From assembly GCA_018398765.1 (NCBI GenBank), contig JAHBMJ010001119.1, positions 1-25,000 on the forward strand: DNA of 25,000 nucleotides, in the 5' to 3' direction. Position 1 is the stretch's first letter. The number at the start of each line of letters is the position of its first letter. The stretch is from Chromera velia. Taxonomy: Eukaryota; Sar; Chromeraceae. Under the pieces are notes generated by a model. That model worked only from the letters and a program-made list of their open reading frames with translations, did not search any database and was not told where the DNA came from. Made by a program: the position numbers and the translations under genes. Positions 9,240 through 18,808 of the stretch are shown piece after piece.

Positions 9240-9560
9240 TTTATATATTACGTTTCTTTTTTTTTCACATAAAAACGTATTATCGTCGATTTATCAATGA
9301 ATATCAATGAATCATTATTACTTCAGATTTACTTGTATGATCGACAAAATCAAGATGAAAAAACCTCTTTATATATTTGTTTTCTTGCTAACTTGGTAAA
9401 TGAGATGAAAAAGCAAATAGATAAAAATCAAAAAAATATGTATATTAAAATTTATTTCCAAAAAAAAAAGAAAAGTAACAGAAATGAGATTGAAAGTTTT
9501 TACATCATAATTTCTTTTATTTGTGTGTCTGTGTATGTTAGTGTATGTTTTTTTTCCATG
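9240..9560. other. AT-rich island with a 104-codon open frame
   Basis: This stretch is far richer in A and T than its surroundings. It carries an open frame from ATG 9297 to TAA 9609-9611 (start MNINESLLLQIYLYDRQNQD). Its first 65 residues use A/T-ending codons and have a normal amino-acid mixture; the rest becomes poly-Lys and then a GT-repeat-derived tail. I recognise no gene. It might be a nuclear insertion of organelle DNA or simply AT-rich spacer. Confidence 0.3.
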
Positions 9561-10883
9561 TATCTGAGCGGGACCTCAGCGGGTCGATTTTTCTTTGTTC
9601 CTTTCTCTTAAACCATCTTAAATGAGAGATAGGCTTTGATACTCTCTCTTCGGGTTAGGTCGGACTAGGTCGGACTCCCAGCTTTTTTGATTCCACATTC
9701 AGTCATTGGCGACTCAATGATAACATATGAGATGAGACGTGCTATTGTACGATGAGACGATGCATGCGCGAGCTGCAATCGCTATAGCCCCTCGCCGCGC
9801 GTCGCCCGCGGCCGGGCCCAGGACTATATTTCCGGTCGGATCGCATGCACGCACGGCTTAATTCATTCCGCATGCATGCATCCATATGCACATGCACGCG
9901 ACGGCCACATGCATGGCGCGGCCGCGGTCACCAAGTTTTTTCACGTTTTTTTAATCCACATCATGGACCGCATGCCTCCGTTTGAGTGGCAGCTGCCTCC
10001 TTAAATACACATCGCTCTACGAGTCTGGTGCTGCTACCCCATACTACCCCCCTGCTAGCTTGCACAGGATTTACAGTCAGGATCTGTCCACAATGAAACG
10101 CTCTCCCTCTAGATCTACGATTTCAGTGTACGTATCATTGCATTCCCCCGGTCGTAGTGTCCGGCTGATTTTTGACTTTCTTTATCGTCTCTGCTGTGAT
10201 AGAAGCGCCTGCTGAGATATTGCGTGCTAAAGGCTGTCGGTCATTCCATTTGACATTCGCACATTGGGCCATGAGCGTGGAGAAGTCGGCACGCGTGGAG
10301 ACAGAGGGTGAGCAAGCAGTGGAGACAGAAAGGGAGGGCAGAAGAATGCTTCTGCTTGCAACAGAAAGGGGAATGCGACACAAGTTTATCTTCAACTTGC
10401 AGCAGTATTTCTAAACGTGTCCTCTCTTTCTATTTTGAGTGTCTGCAAGAGAAGTTGTCCCTTCTGCCTCGAATCAGGGTGGGCAGGGAGACGGATTGTC
10501 TGCAGGGCTGGAAGCGGAGAGAAGGGATAACCAAGCGAGAGATGACAGCCTCTCTGCCTTCCTACCGTGGATGAGAGCGACTTCTGAGGTCAATTGGGTT
10601 TCATCAGCTCTGCTTTGATTTTTCTGTGTAGGTCCTTGTGGCCAATTTGGGTCCATTTGGTCGAGCAGTCCTCTTGTTCTTTACTCTGTAGAACCCCACT
10701 ATCCGAGTGTACATCCTCCCAATACTCAGTCGTATCTCAATGTCTTCGGGGCCTCCTTTAAGCATCCGGCCTTTGCATGGTTTTGTTCATCGTTCAATTC
10801 CTAACTCCTCAGTGCTATTCTCTATCCCTCTCCTTTCTCTGTCCCTCCCTCCCGCCCTGTATCTCTCCCTCCCGTTTGTGCAG
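9561..10883. other. Region upstream of the LRR gene; promoter and unresolved 5' exons
   Basis: The sequence passes from spacer into a GC-rich GCATGC-motif block (9750-9980) and then into ordinary DNA with several short open frames. Possible starts of the LRR gene are ATG 10092, ATG 10271 (with a GTGAGC donor at 10308) and ATG 10740, which is open in frame into the candidate exon at 10884. None can be chosen from sequence alone. Confidence 0.4.
9761..9976. promoter_or_regulatory. GCATGC-motif cluster, candidate promoter
   Basis: Within about 215 bp there are at least five GCATGC hexamers (9762, 9843, 9870, 9874, 9970), including a full TGCATGCA at 9873-9880, in a GC-rich block that also holds GCGGCCGCGG. 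TGCATGCA is the known binding site of a Plasmodium ApiAP2 protein, and chromerids are relatives of apicomplexans. A role in transcribing the LRR gene about 1 kb downstream is inference. Confidence 0.35.
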
Positions 10884-10955
10884 ACCCTCTCCCAACTGGC
10901 AAAGGAGAGAGAGTCTTTCAGACTTGCTTGGCTGAATTTGTTCCTTCTGAATCAG
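10884..10955 (+). CDS. Candidate 5' exon of the LRR gene
   Basis: A long pyrimidine tract ending in TTTGTGCAG precedes this 72-nt segment, and a GTCAGT donor follows. In phase 0 it reads TLSQLAKERESFRLAWLNLF and joins in frame to the exon at 11358. It is also open in phase 1, so the frame is not certain. The phase-0 frame extends upstream without a stop to ATG 10740, which would give a hydrophobic N-terminus if there were no intron here. Confidence 0.35.
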
Positions 10956-11357
10956 GTCAGTCCTGTTGCCTTCTGCTCAACTGGTCAAGCTGATGAAGGA
11001 GACTCCCATAACTTCCGCCGCAGAACGTTGTGAGAGACCTTGTACACACATTGAATCATGCACTGTAATAATTAACCTTCGATCCGATATACCCAAACGG
11101 GCCTCTCGGAAGTTAGAAGTCGCCACAAACTCTCTCTCTGCTCCTAAAGCTCTTCCCTTGGAGTGTCGCCGTTTCTTTCATGAACACAGACAGAGACACT
11201 CTCCTCTCGACTCTTCCTAGAGGCTCCAGTTCTCTCATCTATCCATACATCCCTCTCTTTCCTGCGGGATCCCTGCCTACCTGTCTTCTCAGGCCCTTCC
11301 GTTTTCTCACCTTCCCTTTTGCAAAGCTCCTCCCCCCCATCCTGCCTCCCTCTGCAG

Positions 11358-11412
11358 AACAAGGCACTCGGAAAGGTCCCCGTTGCCCCCCCTCGAAGCA
11401 TCGATCTCTCAG
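11358..11412 (+). CDS. LRR gene exon b1
   Basis: This 55-nt exon follows CCTCTGCAG and ends at CTCTCAG|GTCAGT. In the supported frame it ends RSIDLSG, the start of an LRR strand completed by the next exon. Three further GT donors follow at 4-bp spacing (11417, 11421, 11425), the last a strong GTAAGT. Confidence 0.5.
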
Positions 11413-11706
11413 GTCAGTCAGTCAGTAAGTTAGAGGAGAGAGAGGTCTGTCTACCCGCACCTTGTCTGTGTGTCTGTCTGTGTGTCTGTATGTGCGTGCT
11501 CCATCCCTTTCCCAGTCACCATTCACAGCAAATGAATTGTTTGCAAACAGCAAACAGACTGACCGTCTGGTTTCTCAAGGGGGGAATTGTCTGAGGACTT
11601 GAGGTCTCACACGTTCCTGCTGCTTATGTATCTCTTTCATATACATGGAGGAAGAGAGGATCGCCTCTTCCTTCATCCATTCTTTATTCCTCTTCCCTCC
11701 GTTCTG

Positions 11707-11949
11707 GACTCTTTCCTTTCTTTCTTTCCTTCCTTTACTTCCTTCCTTCCTTCCTTCCTTCCTCTCTTCCTTTCTTCTTTCCTTCCTTTCTTCCTTCCTT
11801 TTCCTTCCTTTCTTCCGTTCTTGCTTCCCCCCTTCCTTCTTTCCTTCCTTTCTTCCGTTTTTGCTTCTTTCCTTCCATTCTTGCTTCCTTCATTCCTTCT
11901 TTTCTTCCTGGCTTCCTTACTTCCTTCTTTGGTTTGTTCCTTTCTTCCA
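11707..11949 (+). repeat. CTTT/CCTT microsatellite within an LRR-gene intron
   Basis: About 240 bp of interrupted CCTT and CTTT repeats run directly into the CTTCCAG acceptor of the exon at 11951. The repeat therefore forms a greatly extended polypyrimidine tract. Long open frames across it on both strands are artefacts of the repeat. Confidence 0.9.
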
Positions 11950-11950
11950 G

Positions 11951-12028
11951 GCACCCGCGATCTCTCCCCTGAGAACATCTTCCTGTTCTTGGACTTTCTT
12001 CCCTCTTCCGTTGAGGAGATGAAACTCG
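11951..12028 (+). CDS. LRR gene exon b2
   Basis: This 78-nt exon lies between TTCCAG and a perfect GTAAGT. Read in phase 1 it gives TRDLSPENIFLFLDFLPSSV then EEMKL, which continues into the next exon as LDSVGVKGRAL, one complete LRR. Confidence 0.75.
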
Positions 12029-12124
12029 GTAAGTGGGTGTATAGGAGGGAGGGTCTTGGTTAAGTGGCATTCTGAGATCGGCTGGTCCCTATTCCTTAGA
12101 GCACTTCCTCTCCCTGTTCCTCTT

Positions 12125-12126
<2 letters not shown>

Positions 12127-12164
<38 letters not shown>

Positions 12165-12193
12165 ATGTGTGTGTGTGTGTGTGTGTATGTGTG
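12127..12193 (+). repeat. (CT)n then (GT)n compound microsatellite
   Basis: (CT)16 is followed by interrupted (GT)n within the intron between exons b2 and b3. It has no coding role. Confidence 0.9.
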
Positions 12194-12533
12194 CGGTTTT
12201 GCGGTTTACGGTTGTTTTTCTTCTTGGTTTTCTCGTTCACTCGCGGAGTCGTTTGCTTCTTGCTTTCTGTGGGACAAAGGGACGCCCTTTTTCTTTGTAT
12301 TTTTCTGAGACTGTCGCTGTGTGTTTTCCTGTGTGGACGAAACAACTCTTCATTCATTCTTTTTGTCTGCATGTCCTCTGAGTGACACTCTGAGGTGGTA
12401 GAAGGGGTGGGAAAAAAGATGGCAGCCGCCTTAAGCGTCTGTTCTCTTCATGTGCATGAAAGAGATCCTCTCTCTTCCCTCTGTGGTGGTAGTCAGAAAA
12501 TGGGAGCGCTTTGCATCCTTTTCGTATGTGCAG

Positions 12534-12650
12534 ACTCTGTTGGCGTGAAGGGACGAGCACTCCCCCTCTTGCTCCGCTTTCTGGAACGTCTGCAAGCAGC
12601 GAGAGAGGATGGAGTGCGGGCACCAAGACTCAAACAGTTCACGTTTGCAG
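12534..12650 (+). CDS. LRR gene exon b3
   Basis: This 117-nt exon lies between TGTGCAG and GTGAGT. In phase 1 it reads DSVGVKGRALPLLLRFLERL and then RLKQFTFA, completing one repeat and starting the next. The exon length is 39 codons, phase 1 to phase 1. Confidence 0.8.
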
Positions 12651-12932
12651 GTGAGTCGGTTGTGCTGAGAGGGGAGTTCGACGTACCTCTCCTGCTGTTG
12701 CATTGAAATCGAATGAAGGGGCGAAAAGGGGGAGAGGGAAGGCAAGACGTGCGCAAAGAATTCAGAGGAGCTTCTCCCTGAGATATCTTTCGAAGGGAGA
12801 GACAAAGGAAGGTTTGTTTGATTGCAATTGAGGAAGTGAAAGTATCGCGACAAGGAGAGTCGCACATTGTTTTCCTTTGTGCTCTTTCAACTTTATTTCT
12901 CTAAATCCATCTCTCCCTCCACCCATCTTCAG

Positions 12933-13010
12933 AAGGCTCGATTGGACCTGAGGAAGCGTCGCAGGTTTTTCCTCTTCTGCTGCCTTCTCTGGAAATTCTC
13001 AGCCTGAAGG
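12933..13010 (+). CDS. LRR gene exon b4
   Basis: This 78-nt exon lies between CATCTTCAG and GTCAGT. In phase 1 it reads EGSIGPEEASQVFPLLLPSL then EILSLK; the split codon and next exon give DNPIGLEGIGAL. The intron cuts inside the LxxLxLxxN core of the LRR. Confidence 0.8.
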
Positions 13011-13307
13011 GTCAGTTCGTGGTTCGGTGGAGGCCGTGTGTGCAGGCGGGCGGGTTGGCGAAATAAGGGGTAACAGGGTCCAATGAATACGAGCATATAC
13101 AGTCGAAACGACAGATTCTCTTGCTTTCCTCTTTCCCCTTCCAGCGCCCCCCCCCTTTTTCTGTGTCGACTCGACAGCTTTCTTCTTTTCTGATCAATCT
13201 TCACAAAACACAGCTGAATCTTTCAGTTGCTTTCTGTTACTAGGGTCGTTTATGAAATGTGTCCTTTCTGCTTTCTTCTCCCTCTCTCTTCACCTCTCCT
13301 CATACAG

Positions 13308-16300
13308 ACAACCCGATCGGCCTTGAAGGAATCGGGGCTCTTACAAAGGAGGTCAAGGAGGGGAAGGCCGCCTCCCTCCATGTGCTTGACCTTGAGAAGA
13401 CGGGCCTGGAGAAACAGGGGATGAAAAGTTTGTCTGAGGCAATGAAGGAGAAGTCTCTGTGTAAAATGGAAACACTGAATGTTTCGGGGAACAAAGTTGG
13501 GGGGGTTGAAGAGATGGAAAGGCTGTGTTTGGTGTTATGTCTGGATTCTCTGCCGTCTCTCCGTTACTTTCTGCTATGAGATTGCAGGCTCACAGATGAG
13601 GCAGTGAAGCCTCTAGCAGAGTCGATGGGAAGGGGGGACCTCATGAATTTGGAGGTGCTGGACTTGGGGGGGAATTGTTGTTGGGGTAGGTTTTTGGGTG
13701 ATTTGGGCGGGGCTCTGCGGGCAGATGTGGTGCCTCATCTGAGGGAGTTGAGTGTGACAGATGCACGGGGTTCAGATATGGTCGGGAGCAAAGAGCCCAT
13801 AACTTCTTTTCTCTCCGCCCTTAGCGCTCCCGAGTGCCCCCCAAGCCTTCAGGTGAGGGGTCTGCGTTTGACCGATGGGGACCTGAGCGAAGAGGAAGTG
13901 TGTGCAGTCGGTGCGTCCAAGTACCGGCCTCTTCGCACACTTGACCTCTCTCTGCCCCCCACACAAGTCACACCTTTCCTTGAAGAGGTGGTGGGTGCGG
14001 AGGAGGCACCGACGTATGAGGTGATTGATTTGTGTCTCCATTTTTTGGACGCGGCAAATGAGGGGCTCAGTTTGGTTGGGGAAGCGATTCAAAGTGGGCG
14101 TTTCGCGTGCGTCAGGAAGCTGTGGGTGGGAGATCTGCATGACCCTGATGGGGCGGCAGACCCGATAGACTTTGTGGGGGGGAAAACCGCATTGTTCACC
14201 GCCTTCAGTCCGACCAGACTCCCCCTACTTTCTGAATTTCAAATGCATCGTTTTCTCTTGACAGACGCAGATATCACGCGCTTTGCTGAGGCAGTCAGAG
14301 TCGGGAATCTATCCGGCCTGCGGGTTCTTCAGATGAGAGCAGCTGATATGGATGAAGATTTTGGTCAGGAAGGGATGGATGCTCTGATAATTGCCTTGGT
14401 TGAGAGTGGGGAGGGGTTGCCGTTTTTGAATGAACTCGATTTGCGTGACACAAAAGCAGGGGAGGCAGCGGAATCATGGGAACGGGTGTTTGCGTCTGGA
14501 AAGTTGCCTTGCCTCTCTGACATCAATTTGTCGAATACTCTTTTGACTTGTCAGACTCTCCGACGTTTAGGAGAGGCTGTTAGGGGGGGGGGTCTAGTTG
14601 GCGTCTTATCTCTTGACCTCAGTAGCAATACAGGTATTGGGAGAGGAGTGTGGGGGGAGTTCATGAGGGCGGTTGCTGAGAGTGAGAGGGGGATGCCGAA
14701 ATTGAAAAACCTGAACCTTATGGACACGCCAGCTTGCCTTGCCGGCGGGCCTGTGTCTCTTGCCCTCGGCTCCGGGAAGGTATCTTCTCTGGAGGATTTG
14801 GGGGTTGGGATTTTCTATTTTGATCAGGCAGGGGTGGGGAATCTGGAGGAGGCAGTCAGGACCGGGCAGTTCCCTCCCCGTCTTGACAAATTCGCCTTCC
14901 AACTGAGCCAAGCAAACGGCAATCAGCCAATCAACTTAGACGGACTCGTCAGAGCGATAGCAGAGAGTGGGAGAGGCCTGCCATCTTGTATTGCAAGTCT
15001 TGGTCTTTCCCCGGCTCGTTTCAGTGAGCAGGCGCTTGTATCTCTTACGGCCAGTGGGGGGAGTGATTCGTGGGGGAAACTCTCCCAATTGAAGTGTTTA
15101 GACCTGTCTAGCTGCAGGGTTGACAACGCTAGGCTGAAGAGGCTCGCAGAGGTGTTTTCTGCCCATGAGTGCAGAGAACTGCAGTCAGTCAACCTCCAAA
15201 ACAACAACCAAATCACCGCTGCAGGGGTATCTGCCTTTTTAGAGGTGATTGCACAAATTGAGGGGGGGCTGCCTAAGCTGAAGAGTCTAGATCTGCAGGG
15301 GACGGGTGTTGAGCTTATCGGGGGGAAAGTGGCATTGGCCTTCACCTCTTGGAGGCTGCCTTCTCTTGAGGGGTTGGGGGTTGACTCGTTCGTCCTTGAT
15401 TCAATGGGAGCGAAGGATCTAGGGGAGGCAGTGCGGAGAGGGGGGTGGCCTCCGAATCTCCGCAACATCGGGTTCCTTCTCACGCAACCCCACTGCGAAG
15501 TAGATGAACTGTTCAGAGCGATAGGAGAGAGTGAGAGAGGCCTACCGCCTTGTGTTGCACAGCTCAGAATCAACGGTGGACGGTTGAGCGAGGAGGCTCT
15601 TGCCTTTCTTGCCACAAATGGTGGGGGGGCAGTGGAGGGTAGGCTCTCACACTTGAAGTATCTAGAACTGTCTAGCTGCGGGATTGACAATGCTGGGTTG
15701 GGTAGGCTTGGGGAAGTGTTCTCTTTTCATGAGTGCAGAGAATTAGAGCATGTCAACCTCCGAAACAACAACCAAATCACCGCCGCAGGGGTATTTGCCT
15801 TTTTCGAGGCGATTGCACACAGTGAGAGGGGAATGCCCAAGCTGAAGAGACTAGACTTTCAGGGTACGGGTGTTGAGTTTATCGGGGGGAAAGTGGCACT
15901 GGCCTTCGCCTCTGGGATGTTTCCCTCTCTTGAGGGGTTGGGGGTTGACTCGTTTTTCCTTGATTCAATGGGAGTGAAGGATCTGGGAGAGGCAGTGCGG
16001 AGAAGGGGGTAGCCCCCCCAACTCCGCAACATCAGGTTCCTTCTCACGCAACCCCACTGCGACCTGGATGGACTGTTCAGAGCGATAGAAGAGAGTGAGA
16101 GAGGCCTGCCACCTTGTGTGGCAAGTCTTGTTCTGTCCTTTGGACGTTTGAGCGAGGAGGCTCTTGCCTTTCTTGCTGCCAGTGGGGGGGGGGCGTCTGG
16201 GGGTAGGCTCTTGGAGTTAAAGTATCTAGACCTGTCTAGGTGCGGGATTGACGATGCTGGGTTGGGGAGGCTTGGGGAAGTGTTCTCTTTGCATGAGTGT

Positions 16301-18808
16301 AGAGCACTGGAGGTGGTAGCCCTCCGAAACAACAAAGAAGTCACTGCTGCGGGGGTATCCGCCTTTTTTGGGGCGATCACCCAGAGTGAAGGAGGCATGC
16401 CGAATTTGAAGCAGCTGAATCTTCTTGGCACGTCAGCTTGCCTTGCCGGCGGGCCTATTGCAGTCGCCCTTACCTCCGGGAAGGTTCCGTCTCTGGAGGG
16501 ATTGGGGGTTGTAACTTTCTCCCTTGATGTGTCGGGGGTGGAAATTTTGGGGGAGGCAGTCAGGAGAGGGGGGTGGCCTTCGCGTTTGAAGGAAATCACC
16601 TTCGAACTCACCCAAGCAAGCACTGGTTAATCAATCAACCTAGACGGAATCATCAGAGCCATAGAAGAGAGTGAGAAAGGCCTGCCGCCTTGTGTGGTAA
16701 GGCTCAATTTTGACGGTGAACGTTTTAGCGAGCAGACGCTTGCCTCTCTTGCCATCAATGGGGGGGTGGCATCTGGGGGCAAGCTTTTGCATTTGAAATG
16801 TCTCAGCCTGTATGGCTGCAGGATTGACAATGCTATCCTGAAAAGGCTGGAGGAAGTGTTCTCCGCCCATGAGTGCAGAGAACTACAGTCAGTTAACCTC
16901 CAAAACAACAACCAAATCACCGCTGCAGGGGTTTCTGCCTTTTTAGAGGTGATTACACAGAGTGGGGGGGGCATGCCCAAGCTGAAGAGTCTAGATCTGC
17001 AGGGGACGGGTGTTGAGCTCATCGGAGGGAAAGTGGCAGTCACCCTTGCCTCCGAGAGGCTCCTTTGCCTGGAGAATTTGGGTGTTAGATCGTTCTCCCT
17101 TGATTCAGAGGGGTTGGGAGATTTGGTAAGTGTAGTGAGGAGAGGGGCGTTTCCTTCCCATTTGTGCGGCATCACCTTCGAACTCAGTCAGATTGGTCAG
17201 GTAGGAAAACAAGCACTGCTTGGGGTAGTTGTAAAGAGTGAGGGGGGAATGTCATGGTTCAAGTGGTCAGATAAGCTCGATCTTTTTCGGACAGAGGCAT
17301 TGCCAGGAGCGGGAGCGGCGGCATTGGAGAAGGCCCTGAGGCTTCCCCCGTCCGGACTTTTTAATATCAATTTGTCCGAGGCCCGGCTGACTGATAAAGT
17401 TCTAGGGCGGTTGGGGGATGCTGTGAGGGCAGGAGCGTTTGCTGGTGTGTCTTCCCTGGATCTGAGTGGGAATTGGAACGTTGGGAGGGAGGTATGGGGG
17501 GGGTTCATGAAGGTGGTAGGAGAGAGTGAGATGGGGATGCCGAAATTAAAATTTCTGAATCTCGCCGCCACAGAAGCGCGGTTTGTCGGTGGGCCTGTAG
17601 CAGTCGCCCTCTCCTCTGGGAGACTTCCCTCTCTAGAGTGTGTTGGGGTTCATACCCTCTTCTTTGACGAGGCGGGGGTGGAGGATCTGGGGGAGGCAGT
17701 GAGGAGAAGGGGGTGGCCTCCCCATCTTCGCGGACTGAGATTCCGAATCAGTCAGGTTGGTCAGGTTGGGATGGAGACCCTGATGGGGGCAGTGTGTGAG
17801 AGTGAGGAGGGGATGCCGTGGGTTGGGAAGCTTGACTTGAGTGAGACGAGCGCAGGGGAGGGAGCTGATTCGTTAGGGACAGCCTTGATGTTAGGAAAGT
17901 TATGTGGACTTTCTGACATTGACTTGTCGAACTCTCAGCTGACCGATGAAGGTCTGGGGCGGTTGGGAGATGCTGTGAGGGGAGGGGGGTTTGCTGGTGT
18001 GTCTTCCCTGGATCTGAGTGGGAATTGGAACGTTGGGAGGGAGGCATGGGGGGGGTTCATGAGGGCGGTAGGAGAGAGTGAGATGGGGATGCCGAAAATG
18101 AAGTTTTTGAATCTGCGTGACACGCTCGTTAACCTTATGGGAGGGCCCGTGTCATTTGCCTTAGCCTCCGGGAAGGTTCTAAGTCTGGAGGATATTGGGA
18201 CGTTGGAGAAATTTTACTTCTACTTTGATGAGAAGGGGGTGGGAGAGCTGGGGAATGCAGTGAGGAAAGGGGGGTTCCCCGCCCGTTTTAGCACCAGAAT
18301 GAAATTCCAGCTGAACAACTCCTTCATCAATCTAGATGGGCTGATTTCAGCCATCAGAGAGAATGAGGGAGGTCTCCCGTCTTTTGTGGTTGAGCTCAAT
18401 CTCCTCGGAGGACGTTTTGGTAAGGAGGCACTGGCTTCCCTTGCCGCAAGTGGGGGGGGAACGTCAGGGGGAAAGTTGGCACACTTGAAAGTGCTCAATA
18501 TGTCGAGCTGCGCGATTGATGCCGATCAGCTGGGAAGCCTGGGGGAGATATTCTTTGCGCATGACTGCAGAGAACTTGAGTCCCTGAACCTCAAAGAAAA
18601 CTGGATCAACACACAAGGGGTGCGATCCTTGTTTGATCTCCTCACCCCCCAGTCGCTTCCGAAGCTCTCTTCTTTGCTCTTAGATGAGCAGAAGGGAGCT
18701 GACGGTCGGGGCCTTCGAGCTGAGGAGCAAATTAGATTCAAAGAGACGGTTGCTTCTCTGCGAAGCAAGGCGCATAGGGTAGGAAAGCTGCGGCTGTGGA
18801 TGGGTTAA
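13308..18808 (+). CDS. LRR gene last exon, 5.5 kb, with three in-frame stops
   Basis: The exon starts after CATACAG and ends at TAA 18806-18808, staying in one frame for 1833 codons except TGA 13577, TAG 16010 and TAA 16628. Random sequence would give roughly 85 stops over this length, so coding constraint was recent. Reading order is: classic LRRs (13308-14200), a less regular stretch, LRR module type B (about 14510-14950), tandem type-A modules (14951-17160), two more type-B modules (17280-18300) and a final type-A-like unit ending LRLWMG. Neighbouring repeats show what the stops replaced: at 16010 the copy 564 bp upstream has TGG, and at 16628 the related segment at 14929 has a glutamine codon. 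An expressed product would need readthrough; otherwise 13308-16009 or 16631-18808 could survive as shorter genes. Confidence 0.8.
14951..17170 (+). repeat. Tandem 564-bp LRR modules (type A), about four copies
   Basis: The marker AGAGCGATA-x-x-AGAGAGTG starts modules at 14951, 15515, 16079 and 16655, spacings of 564, 564 and 576 bp (188, 188 and 192 codons), so copy number can change without shifting the frame. Each module runs from GLP-x-C-VA through LSEEALAFLA, a Gly-rich turn, LKYLDLSSCGIDNAGL, NNNQITAAGV and KLK-x-LDLQGTGVE to LGEAVRRGGWPP. The copies are not uniformly similar; see the mosaic finding. Confidence 0.85.
17362..18290 (+). repeat. Tandem 552-bp LRR modules (type B)
   Basis: Two adjacent modules carry LTDEGLGRLGDAVR, GVSSLDLSGNWNVGRE and GGFM-x-x-VGESEMGMPK. 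The DNA from GCTGGTGTGTCTTCC is identical for about 51 bp at 17441 and 17993, a spacing of 552 bp (184 codons). A related, more diverged copy lies at about 14560-14950. Confidence 0.85.

Larger units (their letters stand above)
11358..18808 (+). pseudogene. Giant LRR protein gene (RNI-like leucine-rich repeats), three in-frame stops
   Basis: Five exons (11358-11412, 11951-12028, 12534-12650, 12933-13010, 13308-18808) join in one frame of 1943 codons. The four introns end in AG, begin with GTAAGT, GTGAGT or GTCAGT, and are all phase 1. The protein is a chain of ribonuclease-inhibitor-type LRRs, e.g. LEILSLKDNPIGLEGIGAL across the last intron, then LTDEGLGRLGDAVR and LSSLDLSGN-type units of about 28 residues. 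Such repeats form a curved solenoid that binds proteins; the partner is unknown. No signal peptide or membrane segment is seen in the supported exons, so it is probably intracellular. In-frame stops at 13577 (TGA), 16010 (TAG) and 16628 (TAA) interrupt the last exon, each explicable by transitions. The family resembles LRR proteins I recall from Chromera velia. The 5' end is unresolved. Confidence 0.75.

Noticed and set aside
11587-12070. Open frames across the CCTT tract
   Set aside because: They are repeat-derived; the real coding segment here is the short LRR exon at 11951-12028.
13577-16630. Reassigned stop codons to explain the open LRR frame
   Set aside because: All three different stop codons occur in frame, and neighbouring repeats show ordinary sense codons at two of the three positions; one reassignment cannot explain them.
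14923-17175. Long minus-strand open frames (255, 254 and 182 codons) opposite the LRR exon
   Set aside because: They are the mirror of the G-rich, codon-biased LRR frame. They repeat with the modules, lack start context and show no family motif.
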